From assembly GCF_051401765.1 (NCBI RefSeq), contig NW_027480507.1:1302001-1366000 (forward strand): a stretch of 64,000 nucleotides of DNA, given 5' to 3'. A program made the translations under genes and the position numbers. Below the pieces are notes generated by a model, which saw only the letters and a program-made list of their open reading frames with translations, was not told the origin of the DNA and searched no databases. Positions 12,303 to 25,485 of the stretch are shown one piece after another. Position 1 is the stretch's first letter. The number at the start of each line of letters is the position of its first letter. This DNA comes from Calliopsis andreniformis (Eukaryota > Arthropoda > Insecta > Hymenoptera > Andrenidae).

Positions 12303-13750
12303 ACTCAATCGTCAATCCTCAGTCCTCAATCCTCAATCCTCAATTCCCGATCTTCAATCCTCAATCTTCAATCCTCAATACTCAAACTTCAATCCTCAAT
12401 CCTCAATCCTCAATCCTCAATCCTCAATCCTGAATCCTCAACCCTCAGACCTCAAACATCAATACACAGCCCTCAGTCCTCGTCCTCAATCCACAACCAT
12501 CAATCCTCAATCCTCAATCTTCAATCATCAATATTCAATCTTCAGTCCTCAATCCTCAATCCTCAATGTTCAATCCGCAATACCCTATCCTCAATCTTCA
12601 ATCCTCAATCCTCTATCCTCAATCCTCAATCCTCGATCCACAATCCTCAATCCTCAGTCCTCAAAACTCAACCCTCAATCCTCAATCCTCAATCCTCAAC
12701 CCTCAATCATTAATCCTCAGTAATCCTTCTGCAATCCTCAGTCCTCAGTCCTCAATCCTCAATCCTCATTCTTCAATCCTCAATACCCAATCTTCAATCT
12801 TCAATCCTCAATCCTCATCCTCAATCCTCAATCCTCATTCTTCAATCCTCAACACCCAATCCTCAATCTTCAATCCTCAATCTTCAACCCTCAGACCTCA
12901 ATCCTCAATCTTCAATACACAATACTCAATCTTCAATCATCAATCCTCTATCCCCAATCCTCATTCTTCAATCCTCAACACCCAATCCTCAATCATCAAT
13001 CCTCAATCCTCAATCCTCAATTCTCAATCCTCAATCCTCAATCCTCAGACCTCAAACATCAATACTCAACCATCAGTCCTCGTCCTCAATCCACAACCCT
13101 CAATCCTCGATCCTCAATCTTCAATCATCAATATTCAATCTTCAATCCTCAATCCTCAATCCTCAATACTCAATCCTCAATCCACAATCCTCAATCCTCA
13201 ATACTCATCCATCAATCCTCAATTCTCAATACTCAATAGAATATCCTGAATTCTCAGGATTCAATACTCAAACCTCAACACTCAACCCTCAATCCCCAGT
13301 CCTCAATCCTCAATCCTCATTCTTCAATCCTCAATACCCAATCCTCAATCTTCAATCCTCAATCCTCAAACCTCAATCCTCAATCCTCATTCTTCAACCC
13401 TCAACACCCAATCCTCAATCTTCAATCCTCAATCCTCAATCCTCAGACCTCAATCCTCAATCTTCAATCCTCAATACTCAATCTTCAATCCTCATTCCTC
13501 AATCCTCAATTCTCAATCCTCATTCTTCAATCCTCAACACCCAATCCTCAATCTTCAATCCTCAATCCTCAATCGTCAATTCTCAATCCTCAATCCTCCA
13601 TCCTCAGACCTCAAACATCAATCCTCAACCCTCAGTCCTCATCCTCAATCCACAACCCTCAATCCTCGATCCTCAATCTTCAATCATCAATATTCAATCA
13701 TCAATCCTCAATCCTCAATCCTCAATACTCAATCCTCAATCCTCAATCCT
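12302..13750 (+). repeat. H-type block with its 112-bp module deleted, then hairpin segment
   Basis: From about 12,400 to 12,660 the sequence follows block H (compare 2,765-3,020). At about 12,665 it jumps from TCCTCAAAACTCAA directly to the CCCTCAATCCTC run that in H1 lies near 3,375. About 0.35 kb is therefore missing, including the whole 112-bp module and CGCCAGG. A hairpin module follows at 13,243. No gene is seen. Confidence 0.7.
13243..13260. repeat. Hairpin module
   Basis: Perfect arms; follows an H-type block that lost its 112-bp module. Confidence 0.9.
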
Positions 13751-14416
13751 CAATGCTCAATCCTCAATCCTCAATCCTCAACCCTCAATTTTCAATCCTC
13801 AGTACTCAATCTGCAATCCCCTATCCTCAGTCCTCAATCCTCAGTACTCATTCTTCAATCCTCAATACCCAATCCTCAATCTTCAATCCTCAATCCTCAA
13901 TCCTCAATCCTCAATCCTCATTCTTCAATCCTCAACACCCAATCCTCAATCTTCAATCCTCAATCCTCAATCCTCAGACCTCAATCCTCAATCTTCAATA
14001 CTCAATACTCAATCTTCAATCCTCAATCCTCAATCCTCAATCCTCAATCCTCAATCCTCATTCTTCAATCCTCAACACCCAATCGTCAATCTTCAATCCT
14101 CAATCCTCAATGCTCAATACTCAATCCTCAATCTTCAATCCTCAATTCTCAATCTTCAATCCTCAATCCTTAGTCCTCAATACTCAATCCTCAATTCTCA
14201 ATCCTCAATCCTCCATCCTCAGACCTCAAACATCAATACTCAACCCTCAGTCCTCGTCCTCAATCCACAACCCTCAATCCTCGATCCTCAATCTTTAATC
14301 ATCAATATTCAATCGTCAATCCTCAATCCTCAATCCTCAATACTCAATCCTCAATCCTCAATCCTCAATCCTCAATACTCAACCATCAATCGTCAATTCT
14401 CAATACTCAATAGAAT

Positions 14417-14434
14417 ATCCTGAATTCTCAGGAT
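14417..14434. repeat. Hairpin module
   Basis: Perfect arms, in B1; upstream CAATCGTCAATTC. Confidence 0.9.
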
Positions 14435-16000
14435 TCAATACTCAAACCTCAACACTCAACCCTCAATCCTCAATCCTCAATCCTCGATCCTGAATCCTGA
14501 ATCCTCAATCCTCAATCTTCAATCCTCAATACACAGTCTTCAGTCCCCAATCCTCAATCCTCAATCCTCAATCCTCAATCCTCAATTCTCAATACTCAAT
14601 CCTCAATCCTCAGACCTCGAACTTCAATACTCAACCCTCAGTCCTCGTCCTCAATCCACAACCCTCAATCCTCGATCCTCAATCTTCAATCATCGATATT
14701 CAATGTTCAATCCTCAATCCTCAATCCTCAATACTCAATCCTCATTCTTCAATCATCAATACCCAATCCTCAGTCTTCAATCCTCAATCCTCAATCCTCA
14801 ATTCTCAACCCTCAACACTCAGTCCCCAATCCTCAATCTTCAATCCTCAATCCTCAATCCTCAATTCTCAATCCTCAATCTTCAATCCTCAATACTCAAT
14901 CCTCAATCCTCAATCCTCAATCCTGAATCCTCAATCCTCAATCCTCAATTTTCAATCCTCAATACTCAATCTTCAATCCTCAATCCTCAATCCTCAATTC
15001 TCAATCCTCAATCGTCAGTCTTCAATCCTCAATACTCAATCTTCAATCCTCAATCCTCAATCCTCAATCCTCAATCCTCAATCCTCATTCTTCAACCCTC
15101 AATACCCAATCCTCAATCCTCAATCCTCAATCCTCAATCCTCAATTCTCAATACTCAATCCTCAATCCTCAGACCTCAAACATCAATACTCAACCCTCAG
15201 TCCTCGTCCTCAATCCACAACCATCAATCCTCAATGCTCAATCTTCAATCATCAATATTCAATCTTCAGTCCTCAAACCTCAATCCTCAATCCTCAGACC
15301 TCAATCTTCAATCCTCATTCTTCAATCCTCAACACCCAATCCTCAATCTTCAATCCTCAATCCTCAATCCTCAATTCTCAATACTCAATCCTCAATCCTC
15401 AGACCTCAAACATCAATACTCAACCCTCAGTCCTCGTCCTCAATCCACAACACTCAATCCTCGATCCTCAATGTTCAATCATCAATATTCAATCTTCAGT
15501 CCTCAATCCTCAATCCTCAATCCTCAATCCTCAACCCTCAATGTTCAATCCGCAATACCCAATCCTCAATCTTCAATCCTCAATCCTCAATCCTCAATCC
15601 TCAATCCCCGATCCTCAATCCTCAATCCTCAGTCCTCAAAGCTCAAACCTGAATCCTCAATCCTGAATCCTCAACCCTCAGACCTCAAACATCAATACAC
15701 AGCCCTCAGTCCTCGTCCTCAATCCACAACCATCAATCCTCAATCCTCAATCTTCAATCATCAATATTCAATCTTCAGTCCTCAATCCTCAATCCTCAAT
15801 GTTCAATCCGCAATACCATATCCTCAATCTTCAATCCTCAATCCTCTATCCTCAATCCTCAATCCTCGATCCTCAATCCTCAATCCTCGATCCTCAATCC
15901 TCAATCCTCAGTCCTCAAAACTCAAACCTGAATACTCAAACCTGAATCCTCAACCTTCAGAACTCAGTCCTCAACAATCAGTTGTCAATTCTCAATACTC

Positions 16001-16112
16001 AATAGAATATAATCAATTCACAGTTTTCAATACTCAATACTCAATCTGCAATCTTCAAATCTCTATCCACAAACGTCAATTCTCATCAGTCAACCCTCAA
16101 CACTCAGTCCCC
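16001..16112 (+). repeat. 112-bp anchor module
   Basis: B1 copy: AATAGAATATAATC start but ACAGTTTTC as in the ATCATC subtype, and CATCAGTCAACC. It mixes features of both subtypes. Confidence 0.9.
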
Positions 16113-17294
16113 AATCCTCAATCTTCAATCCTCAATCCTCAGTACTCAATCCTCAATCCTCAATCTTCAATCCTCAATACTCAATCTTCAATCCTCCATT
16201 CTCAATCCTCAATCCTCAATCCTCAATCCTCAACACTCAATCTTCAATCCTCAGTACTCAATCTGCAATCCTCAATCCCCAGTCCTCAATCCTCAATCCT
16301 CATTCCTCAATCCTCAATACCCAATCCTCAATCTTCAATCCTCAATCCTCAAACTTCAATCCTCAATCCTCAATCCTCAATCCTCAGTCCTCAATCCTCA
16401 GTCCTCAATCCTCAATCCTCGATTCTCGTTCCTCAATCCTCAATCCTCAACCCTCAGTCCTCATCCTCAATTCTCAATTCTCAATCCTCAATCCTCAATC
16501 CTCAATCCTCAAGCCCCAATCATCAACCTTCAATCCTCGATACTCAATCCTCAATCCTCAATCCTCAATCCACAATCCCCAATCCTCAATCCTCGACCGT
16601 CAACATTCAATCCTCAATACTCAACCCTAGATCCTCAATCCTCAATCTTCAATCCTCAACACTCAATCTGCAATATTCAATCCTCAAACCTCAATCCTCA
16701 ATCCTCAATGTTCAATCTTCAATACCCAATCCTCAATCTTCAATCCTCAATCCTCAATCCTCAATCCACAATCCTCAATCCTCAATCCTCAGTCCTCAGT
16801 CCTCAACCATCAATTCTGAATCCTCAATCCTGCATCCTCAATCTTCAGCCCTCTGTCCTCAACAATAAGTTGTCAATCCTCAATCTTCAATACTCAATCG
16901 TCAATCCTCAGTCCTCAATCCTCAATCCTCAATCCTCATTCTTCAATCCTCAACACCCAATCGTCAATCTTCAATCCTCAATCCTCAATGCTCAATACTC
17001 AATCCTCAATCTTCAATCCTCAATTCTCAATCTTCAATCCTCAATCCTTAGTCCTCAATACTCAATCCTCAATTCTCAATCCTCAATCCTCCATCCTCAG
17101 ACCTCAAACATCAATACTCAACCCTCAGTCCTCGTCCTCAATCCACAACCCTCAATCCTCGATCCTCAATCTTTAATCATCAATATTCAATCGTCAATCC
17201 TCAATCCTCAATCCTCAATACTCAATCCTCAATCCTCAATCCTCAATCCTCAATACTCAACCATCAATCGTCAATTCTCAATACTCAATAGAAT

Positions 17295-17312
17295 ATCCTG
17301 AATTCTCAGGAT
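17295..17312. repeat. Hairpin module
   Basis: B2 partner of 14,417 at offset 2,878. Confidence 0.9.
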
Positions 17313-18878
17313 TCAATACTCAAACCTCAACACTCAACCCTCAATCCTCAATCCTCAATCCTCGATCCTGAATCCTGAATCCTCAATCCTCAATCTTCAA
17401 TCCTCAATACTCAGTCTTCAGTCCCCAATCCTCAATCCTCAATCCTCAATCCTCAATCCTCAATTCTCAATACTCAATCCTCAATCCTCAGACCACGAAC
17501 TTCAATACTCAACCCTCAGTCCTCGTCCTCAATCCACAACCCTCAATCCTCGATCCTCAATCTTCAATCATCGATATTCAATGTTCAATCCTCAATCCTC
17601 AATACTCAATACTCAATCCTCATTCTTCAATCATCAATACCCAATCCTCAGTCTTCAATCCTCAATCCTCAATCCTCAATTCTCAACCCTCAACACTCAG
17701 TCCCCAATCCTCAATCTTCAATCCTCAATCCTCAATCCTCAATTCTGAATCCTCAATCTTCAATCCTCAATACTCAATCCTCAATCCTCAATCCTCAATC
17801 CTGAATCCTCAATCCTCAATCCTCAATTTTCAATCCTCAATACTCAATCTTCAATCCTCAATCCTCAGTCCTCAATTCTCAATCCTCAATCGTCAGTCTT
17901 CAATCCTCAATACTCAATCTTCAATCCTCAATCCTCAATCCTCAATCCTCAATCCTCAATCCTCATTCTTCAACCCTCAATACCCAATCCTCAATCCTCA
18001 ATCCTCAATCCTCAATCCTCAATTCTCAATACTCAATCCTCAATCCTCAGACCTCAAACATCAATACTCAACCCTCAGTCCTCGTCCTCAATCCACAACC
18101 ATCAATCCTCAATGCTCAATCTTCAATCATCAATATTCAATCTTCAGTCCTCAAACCTCAATCCTCAATCCTCAGACCTCAATCTTCAATCCTCATTCTT
18201 CAATCCTCAACACCCAATCCTCAATCTTCAATCCTCAATCCTCAATCCTCAATTCTCAATACTCAATCCTCAATCCTGAGACCTCAAACATCAATACTCA
18301 ACCCTCAGTCCTCGTCCTCAATCCACAACACTCAATCCTCGATCCTCAATGTTCAATCATCAATATTCAATCTTCAGTCCTCAATCCTCAATCCTCAATC
18401 CTCAATCCTCAACCCTCAATGTTCAATCCGCAATACCCAATCCTCAATCTTCAATCCTCAATCCTCAATCCTCAATCCTCAATCCTCGATCCTCAATCCT
18501 CAATCCTCAGTCCTCAAAGCTCAAACCTGAATCCTCAATCCTGAATCCTCAACCCTCAGACCTCAAACATCAATACACAGCCCTCAGTCCTCGTCCTCAA
18601 TCCACAACCATCAATCCTCAATCCTCAATCTTCAATCATCAATATTCAATCTTCAGTCCTCAATCCTCAATCCTCAATGTTCAATCCGCAATACCCTATC
18701 CTCAATCTTCAATCCTCAATCCTCTATCCTCAATCCTCAATCCTCGATCCTCAATCCTCAATCCTCGATCCTCAATCCTCAATCCTCAGTCCTCAAAACT
18801 CAAACCTGAATACTCAAACCTGAATCCTCAACCTTCAGAACTCAGTCCTCAACAATCAGTTGTCAATTCTCAATACTC

Positions 18879-18990
18879 AATAGAATATAATCAATTCACA
18901 GTTTTCAATACTCAATACTCAATCTGCAATCTTCAAATCTCTATCCACAAACGTCAATTCTCATCAGTCAACCCTCAACACTCAGTCCCC
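18879..18990 (+). repeat. 112-bp anchor module
   Basis: B2 partner of 16,001 (offset 2,878) with the same mixed features. Confidence 0.9.
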
Positions 18991-19968
18991 AATCCTCAAT
19001 CTTCAATCCTCAATCCTCAGTACTCAATCCTCAATCCTCAATCTTCAATCCTCAATACTCAATCTTCAATCCTCCATTCTCAATCCTCAATCCTCAATCC
19101 TCAATCCTCAACACTCAATCTTCAATCCTCAGTACTCAATCTGCAATCCTCAATCCCCAGTCCTCAATCCTCAATCCTCATTCCTCAATCCTCAATACCC
19201 AATCCTCAATCTTCAATCCTCAATCCTCAAACTTCAATCCTCAATCCTCATTCTTCAATGCTCAATACCCAATCCTCAATCTTCAATCCTCAATCCTCAA
19301 TCCTCAGATCTCAATCCTCAATCTTCAATCCTCAATACTCAATCTTCAATCCTCAATCTTCAATCCCCAATACTCAATCTTCAATCCTCAATCCCCAATC
19401 ATCAATCCTCAATCCTCAATCCTCAATCCTCAGTCCTCAATCCTCAGTCCTCAATCCTCAATCCTCGATTCTCGTTCCTCAATCCTCAATCCTCAACCCT
19501 CAGTCCTCATCCTCAATTCTCAATCCTCAATCCTCAATCCTCAATCCTCAATCCTCAAGCCCCAATCATCAACCTTCAATCCTCGATACTCAATCCTCAA
19601 TCCTCAATCCTCAATCCTCAATCCACAATCCCCAATCCTCAATCCTCGACCGTCAACATTCAATCCTCAATACTCAACCCTAGATCCTCAATCCTCAATC
19701 TTCAATCCTCAACACTCAATCTGCAATATTCAATCCTCAAACCTCAATCCTCAATCCTCAATGTTCAATCTTCAATACCCAATCCTCAATCTTCAATCCT
19801 CAATCCTCAATCCTCAATCCACAATCCTCAATCCTCAATCCTCAGTCCTCAGTCCTCAACCATCAATTCTGAATCCTCAATCCTGCATCCTCAATCTTCA
19901 GCCCTCTGTCCTCAACAATAAGTTGTCAATCCTCAATCTTCAATACTCAATCGTCAATCCTCAGTCCT

Positions 19969-20600
19969 CAATCCTCAATCCTCGATTCTCGTTCCTCAAT
20001 CCTCAATCCTCAACGCTCAGTCCTCATCCTCAATTCTCAATTCTCAATCCTCAATCCTCAATCCTCAATCTTGAATCCTCAATAATCAATCTCCAATCCT
20101 AGATCCTCAATCCACAACCCTCAATCCTTAATCCTCAATCTTCAATCATCGATATTCGATCTTCAATCCTCAATCCTCAATCCTCAATCCTCAATCCTCA
20201 ATCCTCAATCTTTAATCCTCAATCCTCAATCTTCAATCCTCAATCCTCAATCTTCAATCCTCAATCCTCAATCCTCAATCCTCAATCCTCAATCTTCGAT
20301 CCTCAATCCTCAATCTTCAATCCTCAATACTCAATCTTCAATCGTCAAGCCTCAATCCTCAATCCTCAGTCCTCAATCCTGAATCCTCAATCCTCAAACC
20401 TCAATCCTCAACCGTCAGTCCTCGTCCTCAATCCTCAACCCTCAATCCTCAGTCCTCTATCTTCAATCCTCAATACTCAATATTCAATCCTCAACCCTCG
20501 ATCCTCAATACTCAATCTTCAATCCTCAATCCTCAATCCTCAATCCTCAATCCTCATTCTTCAATCCTCAATAACCAATCCTCAATCGTCAGTCCTCAAT
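19969..20600 (+). repeat. Mixed heptamer segment after duplication B
   Basis: This holds the downstream flank of the GCCCTCTG module (GATTCTCGTTCC near 19,983), the ATCATCGATATTC motif near 20,150 and a stretch with CAACCGTCAGTCCTCGTCC near 20,410 shared with block G. No anchor module and no gene are seen. Confidence 0.75.
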
Positions 20601-21860
20601 CCCCAATCCTAAATCTTCAATCCTCAATCCTCAGTTCTCAGTCCTCAAACGTCAGTCCTCAATCCCCAATCCTCAATCTTCAATCCTCAATCCTCAATCC
20701 TCAATCCTCAATCGTCAATCTTCAATCCTCAATACTCAAACTTCAATCCTCAATCCTCAATCCTCAATCCCCAATCCTCAATGCTCAATCCTCAATTTTC
20801 AATCCCCAATACTCAATCTTCAATCCTCAATCCTCAATCCTCAATCCTCAATCCTCAATCATCAATCCTCAATCAGCAATCCTCAATCCTGAATCCTCAA
20901 TCTTCAATCCTCAATCCTCAATCCTCAATCCTCATTCTTCAATCCTCAATACCCAATCCTCAATCGTCAGTCCTCAATCCCCAATCCTCAATCTTCAATC
21001 CTCAATCCTCAGTTCTCAGTACTCAAACGTCAATCCTCAATCCCCAATCCTCAATCTTCAATCCTCAATCCTCAATCCTCAATCCTCAATCCTCAATCTT
21101 CAATCTTCAATACTCAAACTTCAATCCTCAATCCTCAATCCTCAATCCTCAATCCTCAGTTTTCAATCCTCAATACACAATCTTCAATCCTCAATCCTCA
21201 ATCCTCAATCCTCAATCCTCAATCATCAATCCTCAATCATCAATCCTCAGTCCCAAATCCTCAATCTTCAATACTCAATATTCAATCTTCAATCCTCAAT
21301 CCTCAATCCTCAATTCTCAGTCCTCGATCCTCAATCCTCAATCTTCAATCCTCAATCCTCAATCCTCAATCCTCAATCCTCATTCTTCAATCCTCAATAC
21401 CCAATCCTCAATCGTCAGCCCTCAATCCCCAATCCTCAATCTTCAATCCTCAATCCTCAGTTCTCAGTCCTCAAACGTCAGTCCTCAATCCCCAATCCTC
21501 AATCTTCAATCCTCAAACCTCAATCCTCAATCCTCAATCCTCAATCTTCAATCCTCAATCCTCAGTTCTCAGTACTCAAACGTCAGTCCTCAATCCCCAA
21601 TCCTCAATCTTCAATCCTCAATCCTCAATCCTCAATCCTCAATCCTCAATCTTCAATCTTCAATACTCAAACTTCAATCCTCAATCCTCAATACTCAATC
21701 CTCAATCCTCAATCCTCAATCCTCAGTTTTCAATCCTCAATACACAATCTTCAATCCTCAATCCTCAATCCTCAATCCTCAATCCTCAATCATCAATCCT
21801 CAATCATCAATCCTCAGTCCCAAATCCTCAATCTTCAATACTCAATACTCAATCCTCAAT
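20600..21860 (+). repeat. Local tandem duplication around CAGTTCTCAGT (~0.55-0.57 kb)
   Basis: The motif CAGTTCTCAGT followed by CTCAAACGTCA occurs at 20,632, 21,010, 21,458 and 21,559. CAGTTTTCAATCC followed by ATACACAATC occurs at 21,157 and 21,724, exactly 567 bases (81 heptamers) apart. The spacings 378 and 448 between the first three motif copies are also multiples of seven. The region is a recent local expansion and lacks anchor modules. Confidence 0.82.
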
Positions 21861-22094
21861 CTTCAATCCCCAATACTCAATCTTGAATCCTCAATCCCCA
21901 ATCCTCAATCTTCAAACCTCAATCCTCAATCCTCAATCCTCAATCCTCATTCTTCAATCCTCAAAACCCAATCCTCAATCTTCAATCCTCAATCCTCAAT
22001 CCTAAATTCTCAATCCTCAATCCTCAGTCCTCAGTCCTCTAACCTCAATCCTCAACCCTCACCCATCATCCTCAATCCTCAATTCTCAATCCTC

Positions 22095-22990
22095 AATCCT
22101 CAATCTTCAATCCTCAATACTCAATCTTCAATCCTCAATCCTCAGTCCTCAATCCTCAATCCTCAAACCTCAATCCTCAACCTTCAATCCTCAACACTCA
22201 ATCTGCAATATTCAATCCTCAAACCTCAATCCTCAATCCTCAATGTTCAATCCTCAATACCCAATCCTCAATCTTCAATCCTCAATCCTCAATCCTCAAT
22301 CCACAATCCTCAATACTCAATCCTCAGTCCTCAGTCCTCAACCATCAATTCTGAATCCTCAATCCTGCATCCTCAATCTTCAGCCCTCTGTCCTCAACAA
22401 TAAGTTGTCAATCCTCAATCTTCAATACTCAATCGTCAATCCTCAGTCCTCAATCCTCAATCCTCAATCCTCAATCTTGAATCCTCAATAATCAATCTCC
22501 AATCCTAGATCCTCAATCCACAACCCTCAATCCTCAATCCTCAATCTTCAATCATCGATATTCAATCTTCAATCCTCAATCCTCAATCCTCAATCTTCAA
22601 TCCTCAATACTCAATCTTCAATCCTCAATCCTCAGTCCTCAATCCTCAATCCTCAAACCTCAATCCTAAATCTTCAATCCTCAACACTCAATCTGCAATA
22701 TTCAATCCTCCAACCTCAATTCTCAATCCTCAATGTTCAATCCTCAATACCCAATCCTCAATCTTCAATCCTCAATCCTCAATCCTCAATCCACAATCCT
22801 CAATCCTCACTCCTCAGTCCTCAGTCCTCAACCATCAATTCTGAATCCTCAATCCTGCATCCTCAATCTTCAGCCCTCTGTCCTCAACAATAAGTTGTCA
22901 ATCCTCAACCCTCAGTCCTCATCCTCAATTCTCAATTCTCAATCCTCAATACTCAATGCTCAATCTTGAATCCTCAATAATCAATCTCCA
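22095..22990 (+). repeat. Local tandem duplication of a GCCCTCTG block (~490 bp)
   Basis: Two copies lie head to tail: GCCCTCTG at 22,383 and 22,873 and AATGTTCAATCC at 22,243 and 22,733, both 490 bases apart (70 heptamers). Copy 2 lacks the CGTCAATCC flank after AAGTTGTCAATCC and jumps to CAACCCTCAGTCC near 22,908. Confidence 0.82.
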
Positions 22991-24540
22991 ATCCTAGATC
23001 CTCAATCCACAACCCTCAATCCTCAATCCTCAATCTTCAATCATCGATATTCAATCTTCAATCCTCAATCCTCAATCCTCAATCCTCAATCCTCAATCCT
23101 CAACCTTTAATCCTCAATCCTCAATCTTCAATCCTCAATCCTCAAACATCAATCCTCAATCCTAAATCTTCAATCCTCAATCCTCAATCCTCAATCCTCA
23201 ATCCTCAATCTTCAGTTATCAATACTCAATCTTCAATCCTCAATCCTCAATCCTCAATCCTCCGTCCTCAATCCTGAATCCTCAATCCTCAAACCTCAAT
23301 AATCAACCGTCAGTCCTCGTCCTCAATACTCAACCCTCAATCCTCAGTCCTCTATTTCAATCCTCAATACTCAATATTCAATCCTCAATCCTCGATCCTC
23401 AATACTCAATCTTCAATCCTCAATCCTCAACCCTCAATCCTCAATCCTCATTCTTCAATCCTCAATACCCAATCCTCAATCTTCAATCCTCAATCCTCAA
23501 TCCTCAATTCTCAATCCTCAATCCTCAGTCCTCAGGCCTCAAACCTCAATCCTCAACCCTCAGCTCTCATCCTCAATCCTCAATCCTCAATCCTCAATCC
23601 CCAATCTTCAATCCTCAATACTCAATTTTCAATAATCATTCCTCAATTCTCAATCCTCAATACTCAATCCTCAATCGTCAGTCCTCAATCCCCAATCCTC
23701 AATCTTCAATCCTCAATCCTCAATCCTCAATCCTCAATCCTCAATCTTCAATCCTCAATACTCAAACTTCAATCCTCAATCCTCAATCCTCAATCCTCAA
23801 TCCTCTATCCTCAATTTTCAATCCTCAATCCTCAGTCCTCAAACCTCAATCCTGAATCCTCAACCCTGAATCCTCAGTCTTCAGACATCAGACCTCAACT
23901 ATCAGATGTCAATCCTCAATCCTCAATAGAATATCATCAATTCACAGTTTTCAATACTCAATACTCAACCTGCAATCTTCAAGTCTCTATCCACAAACAT
24001 CAATTCTCATCACTCAACCCTCAACACTCAGTCCCCAATCCTCATTCTTCAATCCTCAATCCTCAATCCGCAATACTCAATACTCAACCTTCAATCCTCA
24101 ATAATCAATCTTCAATCCTCAATCTTCAATCCTCAATCCTCAATCCTCAATCCCCAATCATCAATCTTCAATCATCAATACTCAATATTCAATACTCAAT
24201 CCTCAATCCTCAATCCTCAATACTCAACCCTCAACCGTCAACATTCAATCCTCAATACTCAATCTTCAATCCTCAATCCTCAATCCCCAATCCTCAATCC
24301 TCATTCTTCAATCCTCAATACCCAATCCTCAATCTTCAATCCTCAATCCTCAATCCTCAATCCTCAATCCTCAATCATCAATCCTCAATCTTCAATCCTC
24401 AGTCCCAAATCCTCACTCTTCAATGCTTAATCCTCAATCCTCAATCTTCAATCCTCAATACTCAATCTACAAACCTCAATCCTCAATCCTCAATCCTCAA
24501 TCCTCATTCTTCAATCCTCAATTCTCAATCCTCAATTCTC
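22990..24540 (+). repeat. Mixed heptamer segment with one 112-bp module
   Basis: This is more heterogeneous than its neighbours, with many TCATC, TAATC and single-base phase shifts (for example CTCTATTTCAATCC near 23,350). It carries the anchor module at 23,925 of the ATCATC subtype. I see no duplication partner spanning the whole segment and no gene. Confidence 0.7.
23925..24036 (+). repeat. 112-bp anchor module
   Basis: ATCATC subtype with CTCAACCTGC and TTCAAGTCTC; it stands alone in a heterogeneous stretch. Confidence 0.9.
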
Positions 24541-25485
24541 AATCTTCAATCCTCAATCTCAATTTTCAATCCTCAATCCTCAGTCCTCAGTCCTCAACAA
24601 TCAATTCTGAATCTCAATCCTGCATCCTCAATCTTCAGCCCTCTGTCCTCAACAATCAGTTGTCAATCCTCAATCTTCAATACTCAATCGTCAATCCTCA
24701 GTCCTCAATCCTCAACCATCGATTCTCGTTCCTCAATCCTCAATCCTCAACCCTGAGTCCTCATCCTCAATTCTCAATTCTCAATCCTCAATCCTCAATC
24801 CTCAATCTTGAATCCTCAATAATCAATCTCCAATCCTAGATCCTCAATCGCCAATCCTCAATCCTTAATCCTCAATCTTCAATCCTCAATCCCCAGTCCT
24901 CAATCTTCAATCCTCAATGCTCAATTCTCAATCCTCAATCCTCAGTCCTCAATCTTCAATCCTCAATGCTCAATTCTCAATCCTCAATCCTCAGTCCTCA
25001 ATCCTGAATCCTCAATCCTCAAACCTCAATCCTCAACCGTCAGTCCTCGTCCTCAATCCTCAACCCTCAATCCTCAATCCTCTATCTTCAATCCTCAATA
25101 CTCAATATTCAATCCTCAATCCTCGATCCTCAATTCTCAATCTTCAATCCTCAATCCTCAATCCTCAATCCTCAATCCTCATTCTTCAATCCTCAATACC
25201 CAATCCTCAATCTTCAATCCTCAAACCTCAATCCTCAATTCTCAGTCCTCAATCCTCAGTCCTCAGTCCTCAAACCTCAAACCTCAACCCTCAGCCCTCA
25301 TCCTCAATCCTCAATCCTCAATCCTCAATCCTCAATCTTCAATCCTCAATACTCAATCTTCAATAGTCAATCCTCAATCCTCAATCCTCAATACTCAATC
25401 CTCAATCGTCAGTCCTCAATCCCCAATCCTCAATCTTCAATCCTCAATCCTCAATCCTCAATCCTCAATTCTCAATCTTCAATCC
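24540..25485 (+). repeat. Higher-order block G, copy 3
   Basis: Colinear with 3,480-4,425 at a constant offset of 21,060 from AATCTCAATTTTC to the CAATAGTCAATCC variant. The match stops near 25,485, where CAATTCCCGATCC begins. It includes the GCCCTCTG module at 24,638. The long separation from the other copies shows that exchange is not limited to neighbours. Confidence 0.85.

Larger units (their letters stand above)
14045..16915 (+). repeat. Tandem duplication B, copy 1 (~2.88 kb)
   Basis: The first of two adjacent copies. Offsets to copy 2 are 2,878 at the AATCGTCAAT motif (14,081), at AATGTTCAATCC (14,703), at a second AATGTTCAATCCGC (15,541) and at the 112-bp module (16,001). The copy carries a hairpin at 14,417, the 112-bp module and a GCCCTCTG module at 16,848. 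A related truncated copy ends the window. Confidence 0.9.
16916..19968 (+). repeat. Tandem duplication B, copy 2 (~3.05 kb)
   Basis: This copy matches the preceding 2.88 kb with scattered single substitutions. After about 19,247 it carries extra heptamers up to about 19,430, and the offset rises from 2,878 to 3,053. The net gain is 175 bases, exactly 25 heptamers. It includes a hairpin at 17,295, a 112-bp module at 18,879 and a GCCCTCTG module at 19,901. Confidence 0.9.

Noticed and set aside
14703..16868. Heptapeptide resembling the RNA polymerase II C-terminal repeat or a surface-protein repeat
   Set aside because: The heptapeptide period follows from 7 bases x 3. There are no Tyr-Ser-Pro motifs, no flanking domain and no signal peptide or anchor.
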